A DNA stretch of 34,300 bases. Source: Mycobacterium sp. (GTDB lineage Bacteria; Actinomycetota; Actinomycetes; Mycobacteriales; Mycobacteriaceae). Where the stretch lies: NCBI GenBank assembly GCA_003987775.1, contig RXJD01000098.1, positions 1-34,300 of the forward strand, given 5' to 3'. Both the position numbers and the translations under genes were made by a program. The first letter of the stretch is position 1, and each line of letters begins with the position of its first letter. Positions 23,144-31,398 of the stretch are shown here, one piece after another. Below the pieces are notes generated by a model. It saw nothing but the letters and a program-made list of their open reading frames with translations, did no database searches and was not told the origin of the DNA.

Positions 23144-24856
23144 ATGACGATGGCGCTCAACGGTCCGCAGACCACCGGCCGGGAATACCGCAACCTCAGC
23201 GAGCCGCAGTATCGCCGCCGACGGGATGACAACGTGCCGATCGCCATGCGGGACGGCACCACGCTGCTGGCCGATGTGCACCGGCCCGACGCGCACGGCC
23301 GCTTTCCCGCGCTACTGGCCGCCTCGCCGTATCCGCGCCAGATGCAGGATTTCGGCGCTCCGGCCGGATTCATCGAGGCCGGCGTGACCGACTTCTGGGT
23401 GCCACGCGGGTATGTGCATGTGATCGCCAATCTGCGCGGCACCAATGGTTCCGGCGGCACTTTCGGCTTCGCCGACCCCCAGGAGCGCCGCGACCTGTAC
23501 GACCTCGTCGAGTGGGTCGCCGCTCAGCCGTGGTGCGACGGAAACGTCGGCATGCTCGGCATCAGCTACTTCGCCGTGTCCCAACTCGAGGCGGCCGTTG
23601 AGCGCCCGCCCCACCTCAAGGCGATCTTCCCGGTCGCGGTCACTGCGGATATCTACGAAGCCGCCAGTCACCACGGCTTGTTCAGCTCAGCCTTTGTCAC
23701 GCCGTTCCTGTCGATGATCGGCCTGACCTCCGAGCGCAGCGACAAACTCTGGCGCAGCCTTCCCGTCAGCCTGGCGCGCCGGGTGCTGCACACGCCGCGG
23801 CTGCACAAGAAGTTCGCCACCATGAACGGCGAGGCCGCGGTCACCATGCTGCGCCAGTTGATGAAGCTGCCGCACGACCCGCACCCGTGGGACGAGCTGT
23901 GGCTCGACGCGGCGGTCAACCACCCCACTCACGACGAATGGTGGGATCAACGAAACCTGTTGCCGCTCCTCAAGGAAGTCGACATCCCGGTGTATCTCGG
24001 GTGCGACTGGGAGAACGTGCCGCTGCACCTGCCGTCGACATTCGCCGCGTGGAAGGGCCTGTCGGACAACGCCTGCGTGCGGATGGGGATGCTGGGGAAG
24101 TTCGGACTCACCTGGCCGTGGGAGAGCATGCACACCGAGGCGCTGGCCTGGTACGACCACTGGCTCAAGGGCCGCGACACCGGCATCCTCGAGGGACCGG
24201 CCGTCCGCTACTTCCTGCCGGGCGCGGACGAGTGGCGTACCGCCGAATCGTGGCCGCCGCCGGAGGCCGCCCATCGGGAGTTCGCCCTGCGCGCCGATGG
24301 CGACCTCGGCGAGGACGAAGGCAAGCCGGGCTCCCGCGACTATCTGGTGCTGGGTGCCGGTCTCGGCCGCACCAAGCCCAGCCCGATCGACCCACCCGCA
24401 TTACTGACCTGGACCAGCGCCCCACTCGCCCACAGCCTCGACGCCGTCGGCGACTTCGAATTGCGCCTGGTCGCATCCGCTACGGCAATCGACACCGCCT
24501 GGATGGCGACCCTGCAGGACGTGGGCCCTGACGGCGAGATCACCGATGTGACCGCAGGGTGGCTACGCGCCAGTTTGCGGGAGGTCGACGAGGCGGCCAG
24601 CCGCCCCGGCGCTCCGGTGCTGCCGTGCCGAAACCCGCAGGCGGTGCCGATCGGGGAGGAAGTGGAATATCGAATCCCGTTGGTGCCTAACGCTCGACGG
24701 TTCCAGTCCGGCCACCGAATTCGGCTCGTACTCACCAGCGATGATCAGGATCCGTCCACTCCGGCGATCATGAACTTCCGGCACGCCAGCGTCGGCACCA
24801 GCAGCCGCAACACCGTCCGCTCGTCGTCGCGATTGCTGATCCCGGTACTCGGTTAG
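23144..24856 (+). CDS. CocE/NonD-family alpha/beta hydrolase (X-Pro dipeptidyl-peptidase type)
   Basis: A 570-residue S15-family enzyme. The catalytic domain begins with RDDNVPIAMRDGTTLLADVHRP, has DLVEWVAAQPWCDGNVGMLGISYFAVSQ with nucleophile S141 (family pattern GxSYxG, with F and A at the last positions), a helical cap near 170-300, and a C-terminal jelly-roll domain (SGHRIRLVLTSDDQDPSTPAIMNF). Such enzymes cleave acyl esters or amides, including N-acyl peptides. No signal peptide is seen. The replacement of Gly after the SY pair is slightly unusual. The upstream palindrome suggests regulated expression. Confidence 0.88.
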   Translation: MTMALNGPQTTGREYRNLSEPQYRRRRDDNVPIAMRDGTTLLADVHRPDAHGRFPALLAASPYPRQMQDFGAPAGFIEAGVTDFWVPRGYVHVIANLRGTNGSGGTFGFADPQERRDLYDLVEWVAAQPWCDGNVGMLGISYFAVSQLEAAVERPPHLKAIFPVAVTADIYEAASHHGLFSSAFVTPFLSMIGLTSERSDKLWRSLPVSLARRVLHTPRLHKKFATMNGEAAVTMLRQLMKLPHDPHPWDELWLDAAVNHPTHDEWWDQRNLLPLLKEVDIPVYLGCDWENVPLHLPSTFAAWKGLSDNACVRMGMLGKFGLTWPWESMHTEALAWYDHWLKGRDTGILEGPAVRYFLPGADEWRTAESWPPPEAAHREFALRADGDLGEDEGKPGSRDYLVLGAGLGRTKPSPIDPPALLTWTSAPLAHSLDAVGDFELRLVASATAIDTAWMATLQDVGPDGEITDVTAGWLRASLREVDEAASRPGAPVLPCRNPQAVPIGEEVEYRIPLVPNARRFQSGHRIRLVLTSDDQDPSTPAIMNFRHASVGTSSRNTVRSSSRLLIPVLG

Positions 24857-24881
24857 CGGGTCGCGATGATCGAAGCCCGCG

Positions 24882-25526
24882 CTACCCGACGCGCTCGGTC
24901 GCCGTCTGCAGGATGGTCCGGGCGATCTGGTCGGCCGGTTCGAGCCCCAACACTCCGACGGACATCAATACCGCGGACTTCTCCCGGTACACGTGGCTCC
25001 ACGCGCGGGCAGTGATCCGCACGGTGGCCGAATCCGGCCGGTCCAGGGTGAAGTCGTAGCGGGGGTCGCCCAGCGCGGCACACGCCTGCAGCGAGGTATC
25101 GAGCTGGTGCAGGACACCCCGGGCGGTGCTCGAGTCGGGGTAGACGGCGACGGCCTGACTGACCGTCTGAATCATGGCGGGGCCGCCGGGCTTCAGGTCG
25201 TCGGTGATGCCGTGATAGCCCGCACTGCGGAATTCCGACCAACCGGTGCCGAAGGTGACATCGCTGATTCCGGCGGCCCGGCACGGTCCCGGCGCATTCA
25301 TGTCACCGGCCGGCGGTTGCCGCAGGTCCGCGTGCGAATGCGCGGTGAGTTCCTCGTAGTTGGCGATGCGACGGACTTCTTCAATGCTGACGATCAGCGC
25401 ATCGGCACGGGAAACGGCTGGGGTGGCGGGCTGAGCCGCGGTGCGGTCGGGAGAGCACGCCGCGACCGCCAACACCAGCAGGCCCGCTGCCAGACCCCGT
25501 AATGGCCTCATCGTCGATGACGTCAT
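24882..25526 (-). CDS. PknH-sensor-like lipoprotein
   Basis: A 214-residue exported lipoprotein: signal LRGLAAGLLVLAVAAC with the lipobox Cys at residue 24. The mature part, with the paired Cys residues (PGPCRAAG and LQACAALG) and Tyr/Trp-containing strands (GTGWSEFRSAGYHG, ITARAWSHVYREKSAVLMSVGV), matches the extracellular domain of PknH that many mycobacterial Lpp/Lpq proteins carry. The ligand of this domain is unknown. ATG 25526 or ATG 25511 are both possible starts. The gene stands alone between the CocE-like hydrolase and the divergent TetR gene. Confidence 0.85.
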   Translation of the reverse strand: MTSSTMRPLRGLAAGLLVLAVAACSPDRTAAQPATPAVSRADALIVSIEEVRRIANYEELTAHSHADLRQPPAGDMNAPGPCRAAGISDVTFGTGWSEFRSAGYHGITDDLKPGGPAMIQTVSQAVAVYPDSSTARGVLHQLDTSLQACAALGDPRYDFTLDRPDSATVRITARAWSHVYREKSAVLMSVGVLGLEPADQIARTILQTATERVG

Positions 25527-25663
25527 GACAAGCCGTTTTCTGCGGATTGCGGTCCGCGTTCGCGACGCAGTAGCTGCGACGATGCCCCGGGCGAGCGCGC
25601 CCGCCCCTGTCCCCTCTTCTCGGTTGCCCGCTGACCATCCTACGTTGGGGTTAGAGTCGCCGC

Positions 25664-26230
25664 GTGCCCAAGATCAGCGCCTCCTCGGTGGAGGAGCACC
25701 GCGAGCAGGTACAGCGACGCGTCTTCGAAGCCTTCGCCCGCCTGATGGTCGACCACAGCTTCGATGCGATCACCATGGCCAAGCTCGCGGCGGCGGCGGA
25801 CATCGGCCGCACGGCGATCTATCACCACTTCGCCGACAAGGAAGCGGTGGTGGTCGCGTTCGCTTCGCACGAGACCAGCCGCTACATCGACGGCCTGCGG
25901 GCCGACCTGGCGGGCGTCGACGACCCGGTGCAGCGCCTGATCATCTACATCAGGTACCAGCTCAAGGCCGGCGAGCAGTTCCACATGGGCCTGGGGCCTC
26001 AGCTTTACGGCGCGCTGTCACGAGACACCATGCGCGCCATCCGCGAGCATGTCATCGCTATCGAGGATGTGCTGGGCGAGATTCTGGCCGACGGCGTGGG
26101 GGCCGGGCGCTTCGTCATCGAGGACCGGGCCGCCACCATCTCGCTGATCCACGCCTGCCTGGGTCCGCGGGACCTGCCGTCGGCGACGATCGAGCGATTC
26201 GTGCTGCGCGCGCTGGGATCCGCGCCGTAG
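25664..26230 (+). CDS. TetR-family transcriptional regulator
   Basis: A 188-residue regulator. The N-terminal helix-turn-helix is clear (VFEAFARLMVDHSFDAITMAKLAAAADIGRTAIYHHFADKEAVV), followed by a helical ligand-binding domain that I cannot assign to a ligand. It starts at GTG 25664. The heme oxygenase gene follows on the same strand after about 90 bases, with a palindrome in between (26266-26278), so it may control that gene. Confidence 0.92.
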   Translation: MPKISASSVEEHREQVQRRVFEAFARLMVDHSFDAITMAKLAAAADIGRTAIYHHFADKEAVVVAFASHETSRYIDGLRADLAGVDDPVQRLIIYIRYQLKAGEQFHMGLGPQLYGALSRDTMRAIREHVIAIEDVLGEILADGVGAGRFVIEDRAATISLIHACLGPRDLPSATIERFVLRALGSAP

Positions 26231-26265
26231 CGACGAGCGAGTCCGGCAGGGATGTGGTACGTTTC

Positions 26266-26278
26266 TGACAGATTGTCA
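26266..26278. promoter_or_regulatory. Putative operator before heme oxygenase
   Basis: TGACA-GAT-TGTCA is a 5-3-5 palindrome in the short gap between the TetR gene and the heme oxygenase gene. It is followed by AATC-TTTT-GATT. It could be the operator of the adjacent TetR protein or part of an iron-responsive control site. Confidence 0.4.
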
Positions 26279-26322
26279 AAATCTTTTGATTCAAACTCTT
26301 CGGGATGAGACTAGGGGCCGAC

Positions 26323-26973
26323 ATGCGACCGAGGACTGCCGAGGCTGTCCGCCCCTTCTCCGTTGCGATGAAGGAAGGCTCGGCGGCCGAGCACGAGGCG
26401 GCAGAACAATCGCCCTTCGTGTCCGAGTTGCTCTCCGGCCGGGTCAACCGCCGGGGCTACGCCGACTACCTGCTACGGCTGCGGGTGATCTACGAAGCAC
26501 TCGAGGCCGCGGTGCGGGCCCGCCGCGACGACCCGTTGGTCGCCGCCGTCTACGACCCGTCACTGGAGCGTCTGGCGGCCATCGACGCCGACCTCGACTT
26601 CTGGGCCCCGGCGGCCGGCCGGCACATCGACTCTCCCGCCGCCCGGACGTATCGAGACCGGCTGACGGGCGCCTCCTGGGGTGGCACGCTGGTGGCCCAT
26701 CACTACACCCGCTACCTCGGCGACCTGTCCGGTGGACAGGCGATCGGAAAGATTCTCGACCGTACCTTCGGGCTGGACGGGGCGGGCTTGGCGTTCTACA
26801 ACTTTCCGGTGCGCGCCAAGCCGTACAAAGATGCCTACCGCGCCAGGCTGGACGGGCTCGCGCTCGAGGACGATGCCATCGATCGCGCGGTCGACGAGGT
26901 GCGGGTGGCATTCACGCTGAACCAGGCGTTGTTCACCGAACTCGCGGAGAAGCTGCCGGACTATCGGCGCTGA
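26323..26973 (+). CDS. Heme oxygenase (HmuO/HO-1 type)
   Basis: A 216-residue canonical heme oxygenase, which opens heme to biliverdin, CO and Fe2+ with electrons from a reductase. The proximal His is in SAAEHEAAEQSPF, and the distal helix has the flexible Gly motif GDLSGGQAIGK after HHYTRYL. This family is different from the MhuD heme degraders usual in mycobacteria. ATG 26323 has AGGGG upstream. A further ATG at 26305 would add six residues. The gene probably supplies iron from heme or limits heme stress. A decayed tail of a second copy follows. Confidence 0.9.
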   Translation: MRPRTAEAVRPFSVAMKEGSAAEHEAAEQSPFVSELLSGRVNRRGYADYLLRLRVIYEALEAAVRARRDDPLVAAVYDPSLERLAAIDADLDFWAPAAGRHIDSPAARTYRDRLTGASWGGTLVAHHYTRYLGDLSGGQAIGKILDRTFGLDGAGLAFYNFPVRAKPYKDAYRARLDGLALEDDAIDRAVDEVRVAFTLNQALFTELAEKLPDYRR

Positions 26974-27072
26974 GACCTGACCGTCAGTCCGAGGCCATCG
27001 CTTCGTCGGATTTTATTGTGGCGCTTTCCTTTTCCAGGTGGTCGTAGATTACCTGGACAGTGGATGGCCAGA

Positions 27073-27160
27073 AAAGCCGCACCTCGCCGACGGCTGCATC
27101 GATAGCGCCGTCGACGAGGTGCGGATCGCCTTCAGTCTGCGCAGGGCAGTGTTGTGCAGA
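27073..27160 (+). pseudogene. Tail fragment of a second heme oxygenase
   Basis: Bases from about 27097 align without gaps to the 3' part of the intact heme oxygenase gene (from 26878). Both start CATCGAT and share GTCGACGAGGTGCGG. The translation reads IDSAVDEVRIAFSLRRAV against IDRAVDEVRVAFTLNQAL. No start codon region or heme-binding part is left. It is the stub of a tandem duplicate, or of a diverged second copy, that has decayed. Confidence 0.7.
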
Positions 27161-27202
27161 CCTGCCGGCCTGGTTGCACTGACCTGGTGGTGCAGCCCGG
27201 CC

Positions 27203-27487
27203 TCAGCGGAAGGTGCCGGTCCGGGTGCGGCGCCCGGTGACCGCCTCGTAAGCCGCAATGAAGAGGACCGCAAGCCCCACTCCGATGAAGAACGGGATCC
27301 AGGCGATTCCACCGTTGGCGTTGGCGTATCCGAAATGGCTGGCGATAGCCGATCCGAGTAACCCGCCCGCAGCGCCGAGAAGGACCGTCATGATCATGCC
27401 CACGTTTTGCTTACCCGGCATGACAACACGCGCCACGACACCAATGATTGCGCCGACAACAAGAGCCAAGACAATTGTTCCGACCAT
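27203..27487 (-). CDS. GlsB/YeaQ/YmgE-family small membrane protein
   Basis: A 94-residue protein with three membrane segments: residues 2-22 (VGTIVLALVVGAIIGVVARV), about 30-50 and about 62-82. The MPGKQNVGMIMTVLLGAAGGLLGS block is the signature of the transglycosylase-associated (Tag) family. AGGAG lies seven bases before ATG 27487. These proteins are induced by envelope or acid stress. The biochemical role is not established. Confidence 0.9.
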   Translation of the reverse strand: MVGTIVLALVVGAIIGVVARVVMPGKQNVGMIMTVLLGAAGGLLGSAIASHFGYANANGGIAWIPFFIGVGLAVLFIAAYEAVTGRRTRTGTFR

Positions 27488-27681
27488 TTCAGACTCCTGA
27501 CCTGAGGGCGCCCCTGGCGGGCACCACTGCGTTGCGGGTTCCCGGATTCTGCAGGCTTATAACCACCCCTTTGGGTGTATTCGCGCGGACTCTTTGATGC
27601 GCGCCACAGCTGGTTTACCCGCCACAGGCCCGGGGTAGACCGCGCTTGGTCCGGCACACATCTCTCGAGGAGTCGCAGCAC

Positions 27682-27897
27682 ATGGTCACCAATATCTGCC
27701 CCGCGTGCGGCTACCCCACCCTGCACCCCACGCTGTGTGCCTTCTGCTGCCCCAGCGACTCACCGTCGACCGGCAATCACGGAATCGGGCGGATGTCCTT
27801 CACCCGAAACTTCGAACCGTCCTGGATCACGCGGCGCGACTCGGACTCCTATTCGCCCGCACGTGTTCGCGCATGGCCCGGCCCGATTGCCAGCTGA
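27682..27897 (+). CDS. Small Cys-rich protein with zinc-ribbon-like start
   Basis: A 71-residue product from ATG 27682, with GAGGAG about ten bases upstream. The first 25 residues hold CPACGYPTL and CAFCCP, two CxxC knuckles as in a zinc ribbon. The rest is basic and rich in Arg, Ser and Pro, without recognisable domain. The two knuckles, the Shine-Dalgarno site and its isolated place between a stress membrane protein and a PE gene make it plausible as a real gene. I cannot name a family. Confidence 0.5.
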   Translation: MVTNICPACGYPTLHPTLCAFCCPSDSPSTGNHGIGRMSFTRNFEPSWITRRDSDSYSPARVRAWPGPIAS

Positions 27898-28138
27898 CTG
27901 GTCTGTTGCAAACCCCGCCGACAAACTGCTGCAAAAATCAGGCATTTTCCGTGTGATTGAGTGCCGGGATCCGAATCCACTGTCGCGAATCCGAAAAGAC
28001 ACAAAGCAGCGATATCCGGCGCAGCGGGTTGCTTTGTGCCAGCTGAGAATTGGCTGGACACAGCTTAAGTAACGGACAATCCCGCCGTCCCCTCCCGGTC
28101 TCACGTGGCAGTGTGTTTGTGGTGGGGGAGATGAGCGA

Positions 28139-29827
28139 GTGACATACGTGCTGACGCATCCGCAGCTCTTGGCGACCGCGGCAATGGATGTGACGTCCAT
28201 TCAGACGTCGCTCAACGCGGCCACCGCGGCGGCAGTGCCCGCGACAACGGACCTGGCTGCCATGGCCGCCGACGAGGTATCCGAAGCGGTCGCCAGTCTG
28301 TTCAACGCCTTTGCCCGCCAGGGTCAGGCGGCCATGGCGCAGGTCGCAGCCTTTCCGGGCGACCTCACCAGGGCGCTGGCCGCGGCGGCATACTCCTACG
28401 AAAGTGCGGAGGCCGCCAATCTGAGCGGGCTCGCCGCTCCCCTGACCGGCGGCACGACTGCGCTGACCCAAGCCGTCGCGGCTGGGCCCTACGTCACCCT
28501 GGTGATGGGCGGCAGCGGAACACCCATCCCGCCAGCAGATTTCGTCGCCAACGTGGTGAGCCGGTACGTCACACCGAATCTCCCGGCCGGGCTCGTGCAA
28601 GCCCTCTACCTGCCTGCCGGCGAGTATCCGGACAGCGGCATCAAAGATCTGACGTCGGATGTGTCGATAGCCCGCGGCGTCGAAATTCTCACCACCACAA
28701 TCCAACAGCAGCTCGCCGCCGGAAACACCGTCAACGTCGTCGGTTACTCGCAGAGCGCCAATATCGCCGCACTGGCGATGCAGCAGCTGAACCCGACCGG
28801 AACGCCGAGCTCACTGCCGATAAACTTTGTGCTGCTGGGGAATTCGATGAATCCCAATGGCGGCTGGGACGCCCGTTTTCCCGGTCTGAGTTTCCCGAGC
28901 CTGGGGTTCACGGCCCTGGGTGCGGCACCGAGCAATTCATTCCCCACGACCTCGTACACGATCGAATACGACGGCTGGGCCGACTTTCCTCGATACCCGA
29001 TCAATATCCTGTCCGACCTGAACGCTCTTTTCGGCATGGTGACCGTGCACGGCGGCTACGACACTCTCACTGCAGCACAACTTGATTCCGCGATCCTCCT
29101 GCCCACCCAAGGACCGACCACCAGCACCTACTACATGATCCCGACCCAGGATCTGCCACTGCTGGAGCCGCTGCGCTTCATCCCCTACGTCGGCGACCCG
29201 GCCGCCGATGTCCTGCAACCGATCCTGAGACCCGTGATCAACTGGGGATACGGCGACCCGAACTACGGTTGGTCGACCGGCCCCGCCAATGTGCCGACGC
29301 CGTTCGGATTCCTCCCGCCCCCTGAGGCCACCATCGCTCTGGGGCCGGCACTGCTCAACGGATTTCAGCAGGGGATCCTCGCCGGGACCACCCACCTGTC
29401 CACCATGACACCGCCGACTTTCCCACCGCTGCCGTCACTTTCGGATGCTGTCACGTCGATGTCCGCGGGCCCCGGCACCTTCACCCTGCCCAGCGTTACC
29501 GATCTACTGCGCAATATTCAGGCGGGGAACACACAGCTCGTCGGGTCGTCGACGATGGCCCTCTCAACCGCGTACTCGACACTGCTGCCTACTGCGGATA
29601 TCGCCACTGCCGCGCTGATCTCGTTACCGTCCTATGACTACAACCTGTTCCTGGACGGGATGATTCAGATGTTCAACGGGCAGCCCGTCGAAGGACTGAT
29701 GAGCGCGATCGGCAATCCGATCGCCGCGAACATGGGGTTGCTGCCATTCCTGTTGGGTCTGGAATTGGCCAGTGTCGCGCTGGCGGGCGATTCGATTCTG
29801 ACGGGAACGCCTTTCCCGAGCACCTGA
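28139..29827 (+). CDS. PE: PE-family protein with PE-PPE serine-hydrolase domain
   Basis: A 562-residue protein. Residues 1-95 form the PE helical hairpin (LTHPQLLATAAMDVTSIQTSLNAATAAAVPATTDL) and carry the type VII secretion signal Y87-x3-E91 in YSYESAE. From about residue 115 the PE-PPE domain follows, an alpha/beta hydrolase with S204 in VGYSQSANIA, GNSMNPNGGW, and a possible catalytic His in MVTVHGGYDTL. The C-terminal 200 residues are Pro/Leu rich and contain hydrophobic stretches. Related proteins are esterases exported through ESX-5 and placed at the cell surface. GTG 28139 has GGGGGAG upstream. No PPE partner gene lies beside it in the window. Confidence 0.92.
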   Translation: MTYVLTHPQLLATAAMDVTSIQTSLNAATAAAVPATTDLAAMAADEVSEAVASLFNAFARQGQAAMAQVAAFPGDLTRALAAAAYSYESAEAANLSGLAAPLTGGTTALTQAVAAGPYVTLVMGGSGTPIPPADFVANVVSRYVTPNLPAGLVQALYLPAGEYPDSGIKDLTSDVSIARGVEILTTTIQQQLAAGNTVNVVGYSQSANIAALAMQQLNPTGTPSSLPINFVLLGNSMNPNGGWDARFPGLSFPSLGFTALGAAPSNSFPTTSYTIEYDGWADFPRYPINILSDLNALFGMVTVHGGYDTLTAAQLDSAILLPTQGPTTSTYYMIPTQDLPLLEPLRFIPYVGDPAADVLQPILRPVINWGYGDPNYGWSTGPANVPTPFGFLPPPEATIALGPALLNGFQQGILAGTTHLSTMTPPTFPPLPSLSDAVTSMSAGPGTFTLPSVTDLLRNIQAGNTQLVGSSTMALSTAYSTLLPTADIATAALISLPSYDYNLFLDGMIQMFNGQPVEGLMSAIGNPIAANMGLLPFLLGLELASVALAGDSILTGTPFPST

Positions 29828-29889
29828 TCGGAAAGTGGCGCAGCATGTTCCGCGGCCGGCGCAACAGACCACCTTGGGCACCGGTGAAT

Positions 29890-30706
29890 TCAGGCCGCTG
29901 ATCGGTTGTTTCGTTTGCGCGACGGGGCGACTTCCGGCCGCCGGGGCAGCGGACGCAACCGGTGGTCCGGCGTGAAGATCTGGCGCAGCAGCCCGAGGGC
30001 GATAATTACGGTGGTGGTGGCCGTCGAGCCGAGCACGAGAAACATCACCACGGCTTGCACCAGAACGGCCTGCAGCGGTGGCACACCGGCCAGGATGAGT
30101 CCCGTCATCGCGCCGGGCAGGAAGACGAGCCCGGTGGCCTTGGTCGACTCGATCTGCGGCGTGAGCGCCGAGCGCAGCCGTTCGCACGTAAGGTGTGGCG
30201 GCTTGGCGGGAAGGCTGGCCGAGCGCGAGCCTGGCTTCGACCTCGTCGCGTTTGTCGCGCAGCTCATCGACAAGCCGGCGGGCCACCAGTACCACGGCGG
30301 TCATGGAGTTGCCGATCATCATGCCGACGATCGGTACCAGGGTGCGGCTCTGCAGCGGGAAGACCCGCAGTCCGAACACCACACCGAGGGTGACCACCGC
30401 GGCGGCCGCGAAGGCGACGACGGCCAGTCTGCCGAGCCGGGGCACCTCAGGAACGCGGCGGCGCGCGACGTCGCCGGCGTAGAGCACCATGCCTGCGGTC
30501 CAGGCCCATGACCACCACAGGGAACGGCCCGGCTGCAGGAGCCAGGCCAGCACCACCCCGACGATCAGCAGTTGCGTCAGGGCGCGCGCCGCGGCCCAGA
30601 GCACCTGCCGCTCCAGGCCCAGCCGCTGCCACAACGAGATCCCGGCGGCGAAGGCGACCAGCGCCAGTGACATGGCCAACCCGGCCCACGACACCGGCCC
30701 GTTCAC
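29890..30706 (-). pseudogene. FetB-type (UPF0014) ABC permease, frameshifted
   Basis: The gene begins at GTG 30706, overlapping the ATPase stop by four bases. It reads normally through several membrane helices (LAMSLALVAFAAGISLWQRLGLE, LTQLLIVGVVLAWLL, IVGMMIGNSMTAVVLVARRL) to TPYVRTA near 30180. There the frame must shift by one base to continue as LRSALTPQIESTKATGLVFLPGAMTGLILAGV...LVLGSTATTTVIIALGLLRQIF, the family's conserved C-terminal half. The combined length of 817 bases is one more than a multiple of three. Without the shift the product runs into unrelated residues. E. coli FetA/FetB exports iron and lowers oxidative stress. Either the exporter is broken or the assembly has an error here. 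Confidence 0.8.
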
Positions 30707-31383
30707 TGCGACACCTGCCCGGGACCGGCGTGCACGGGCGTGATTCCCAGGCAGCGCCCACGCTCGATACGCAGCACCCGGTCGGCGATCCGGGCCACCT
30801 GTTCGGCATCGTGGCTGACCCAAAGCGCCGACAGCCCCGTCTCGGCCAAGTCCCGTACAGCCTGCTCGATCACTTGCGCGGCCACGGCGTCATCCGACGA
30901 CGTGGGCTCATCCAACAGCAACACGAGTGGTCGGGCAATCAAGGTGCGGGCCAGGCACATTCGTTGCGCCTCTCCGCCCGACAGCGCGGTCGCGTCGCGG
31001 TCCAGCCACGAGCCGGTCAACGCCACCCGGGCCAGCATTTCTTTCATCTGCGCCTCGCTCGCGTCCGGCTCTGCGACGCGCAGGTTGTCGGCCACCGTGC
31101 CGGGAAACGGGGTCGGGCGCTGAAAACACATGCCGACCTCGCGGCGCAGCCGCAACGGATCCAGATCGGCGATGTCCTTTCCCCGGAACAGCACCCGTCC
31201 ACCGGTGGGCACCTCGAGTCGATTACACAGCCGCAGCATCGTCGACTTGCCCGACCCTGACGACCCGAAAACTGCCGTCACCCCACCGTCGGGCACCACG
31301 GCATCGAACCCATCGAGGGCTCGCACGCCGTCGCGCTCCACCACAACGCCCTCAAAGGCGAACAGGGCACCTTCGCGTCCCAC
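30703..31383 (-). CDS. FetA-type ABC transporter ATPase
   Basis: A 226-residue ATP-binding subunit: Walker A GSSGSGKST, Q-loop MCFQRPTPF, signature LSGGEAQR, Walker B LLLDEPTSS and the H-loop SHD. It matches the FetA/YbbL group by its partner, a UPF0014 permease. GTG 31383 is chosen because GGAGGT lies seven bases upstream. The GTG at 31392 is directly adjacent to that site. The gene follows the multicopper oxidase gene after a few bases. Since the permease is frameshifted, it may have no working partner. Confidence 0.9.
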   Translation of the reverse strand: MGREGALFAFEGVVVERDGVRALDGFDAVVPDGGVTAVFGSSGSGKSTMLRLCNRLEVPTGGRVLFRGKDIADLDPLRLRREVGMCFQRPTPFPGTVADNLRVAEPDASEAQMKEMLARVALTGSWLDRDATALSGGEAQRMCLARTLIARPLVLLLDEPTSSDDAVAAQVIEQAVRDLAETGLSALWVSHDAEQVARIADRVLRIERGRCLGITPVHAGPGQVSQ

Positions 31384-31398
31384 CCACGTCACCTCCGT

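Noticed and set aside
29624-30823. 399-codon minus-strand frame covering the permease region
   Set aside because: It is the permease N-terminal frame extended artificially at both ends; after the frameshift it translates non-conserved residues.
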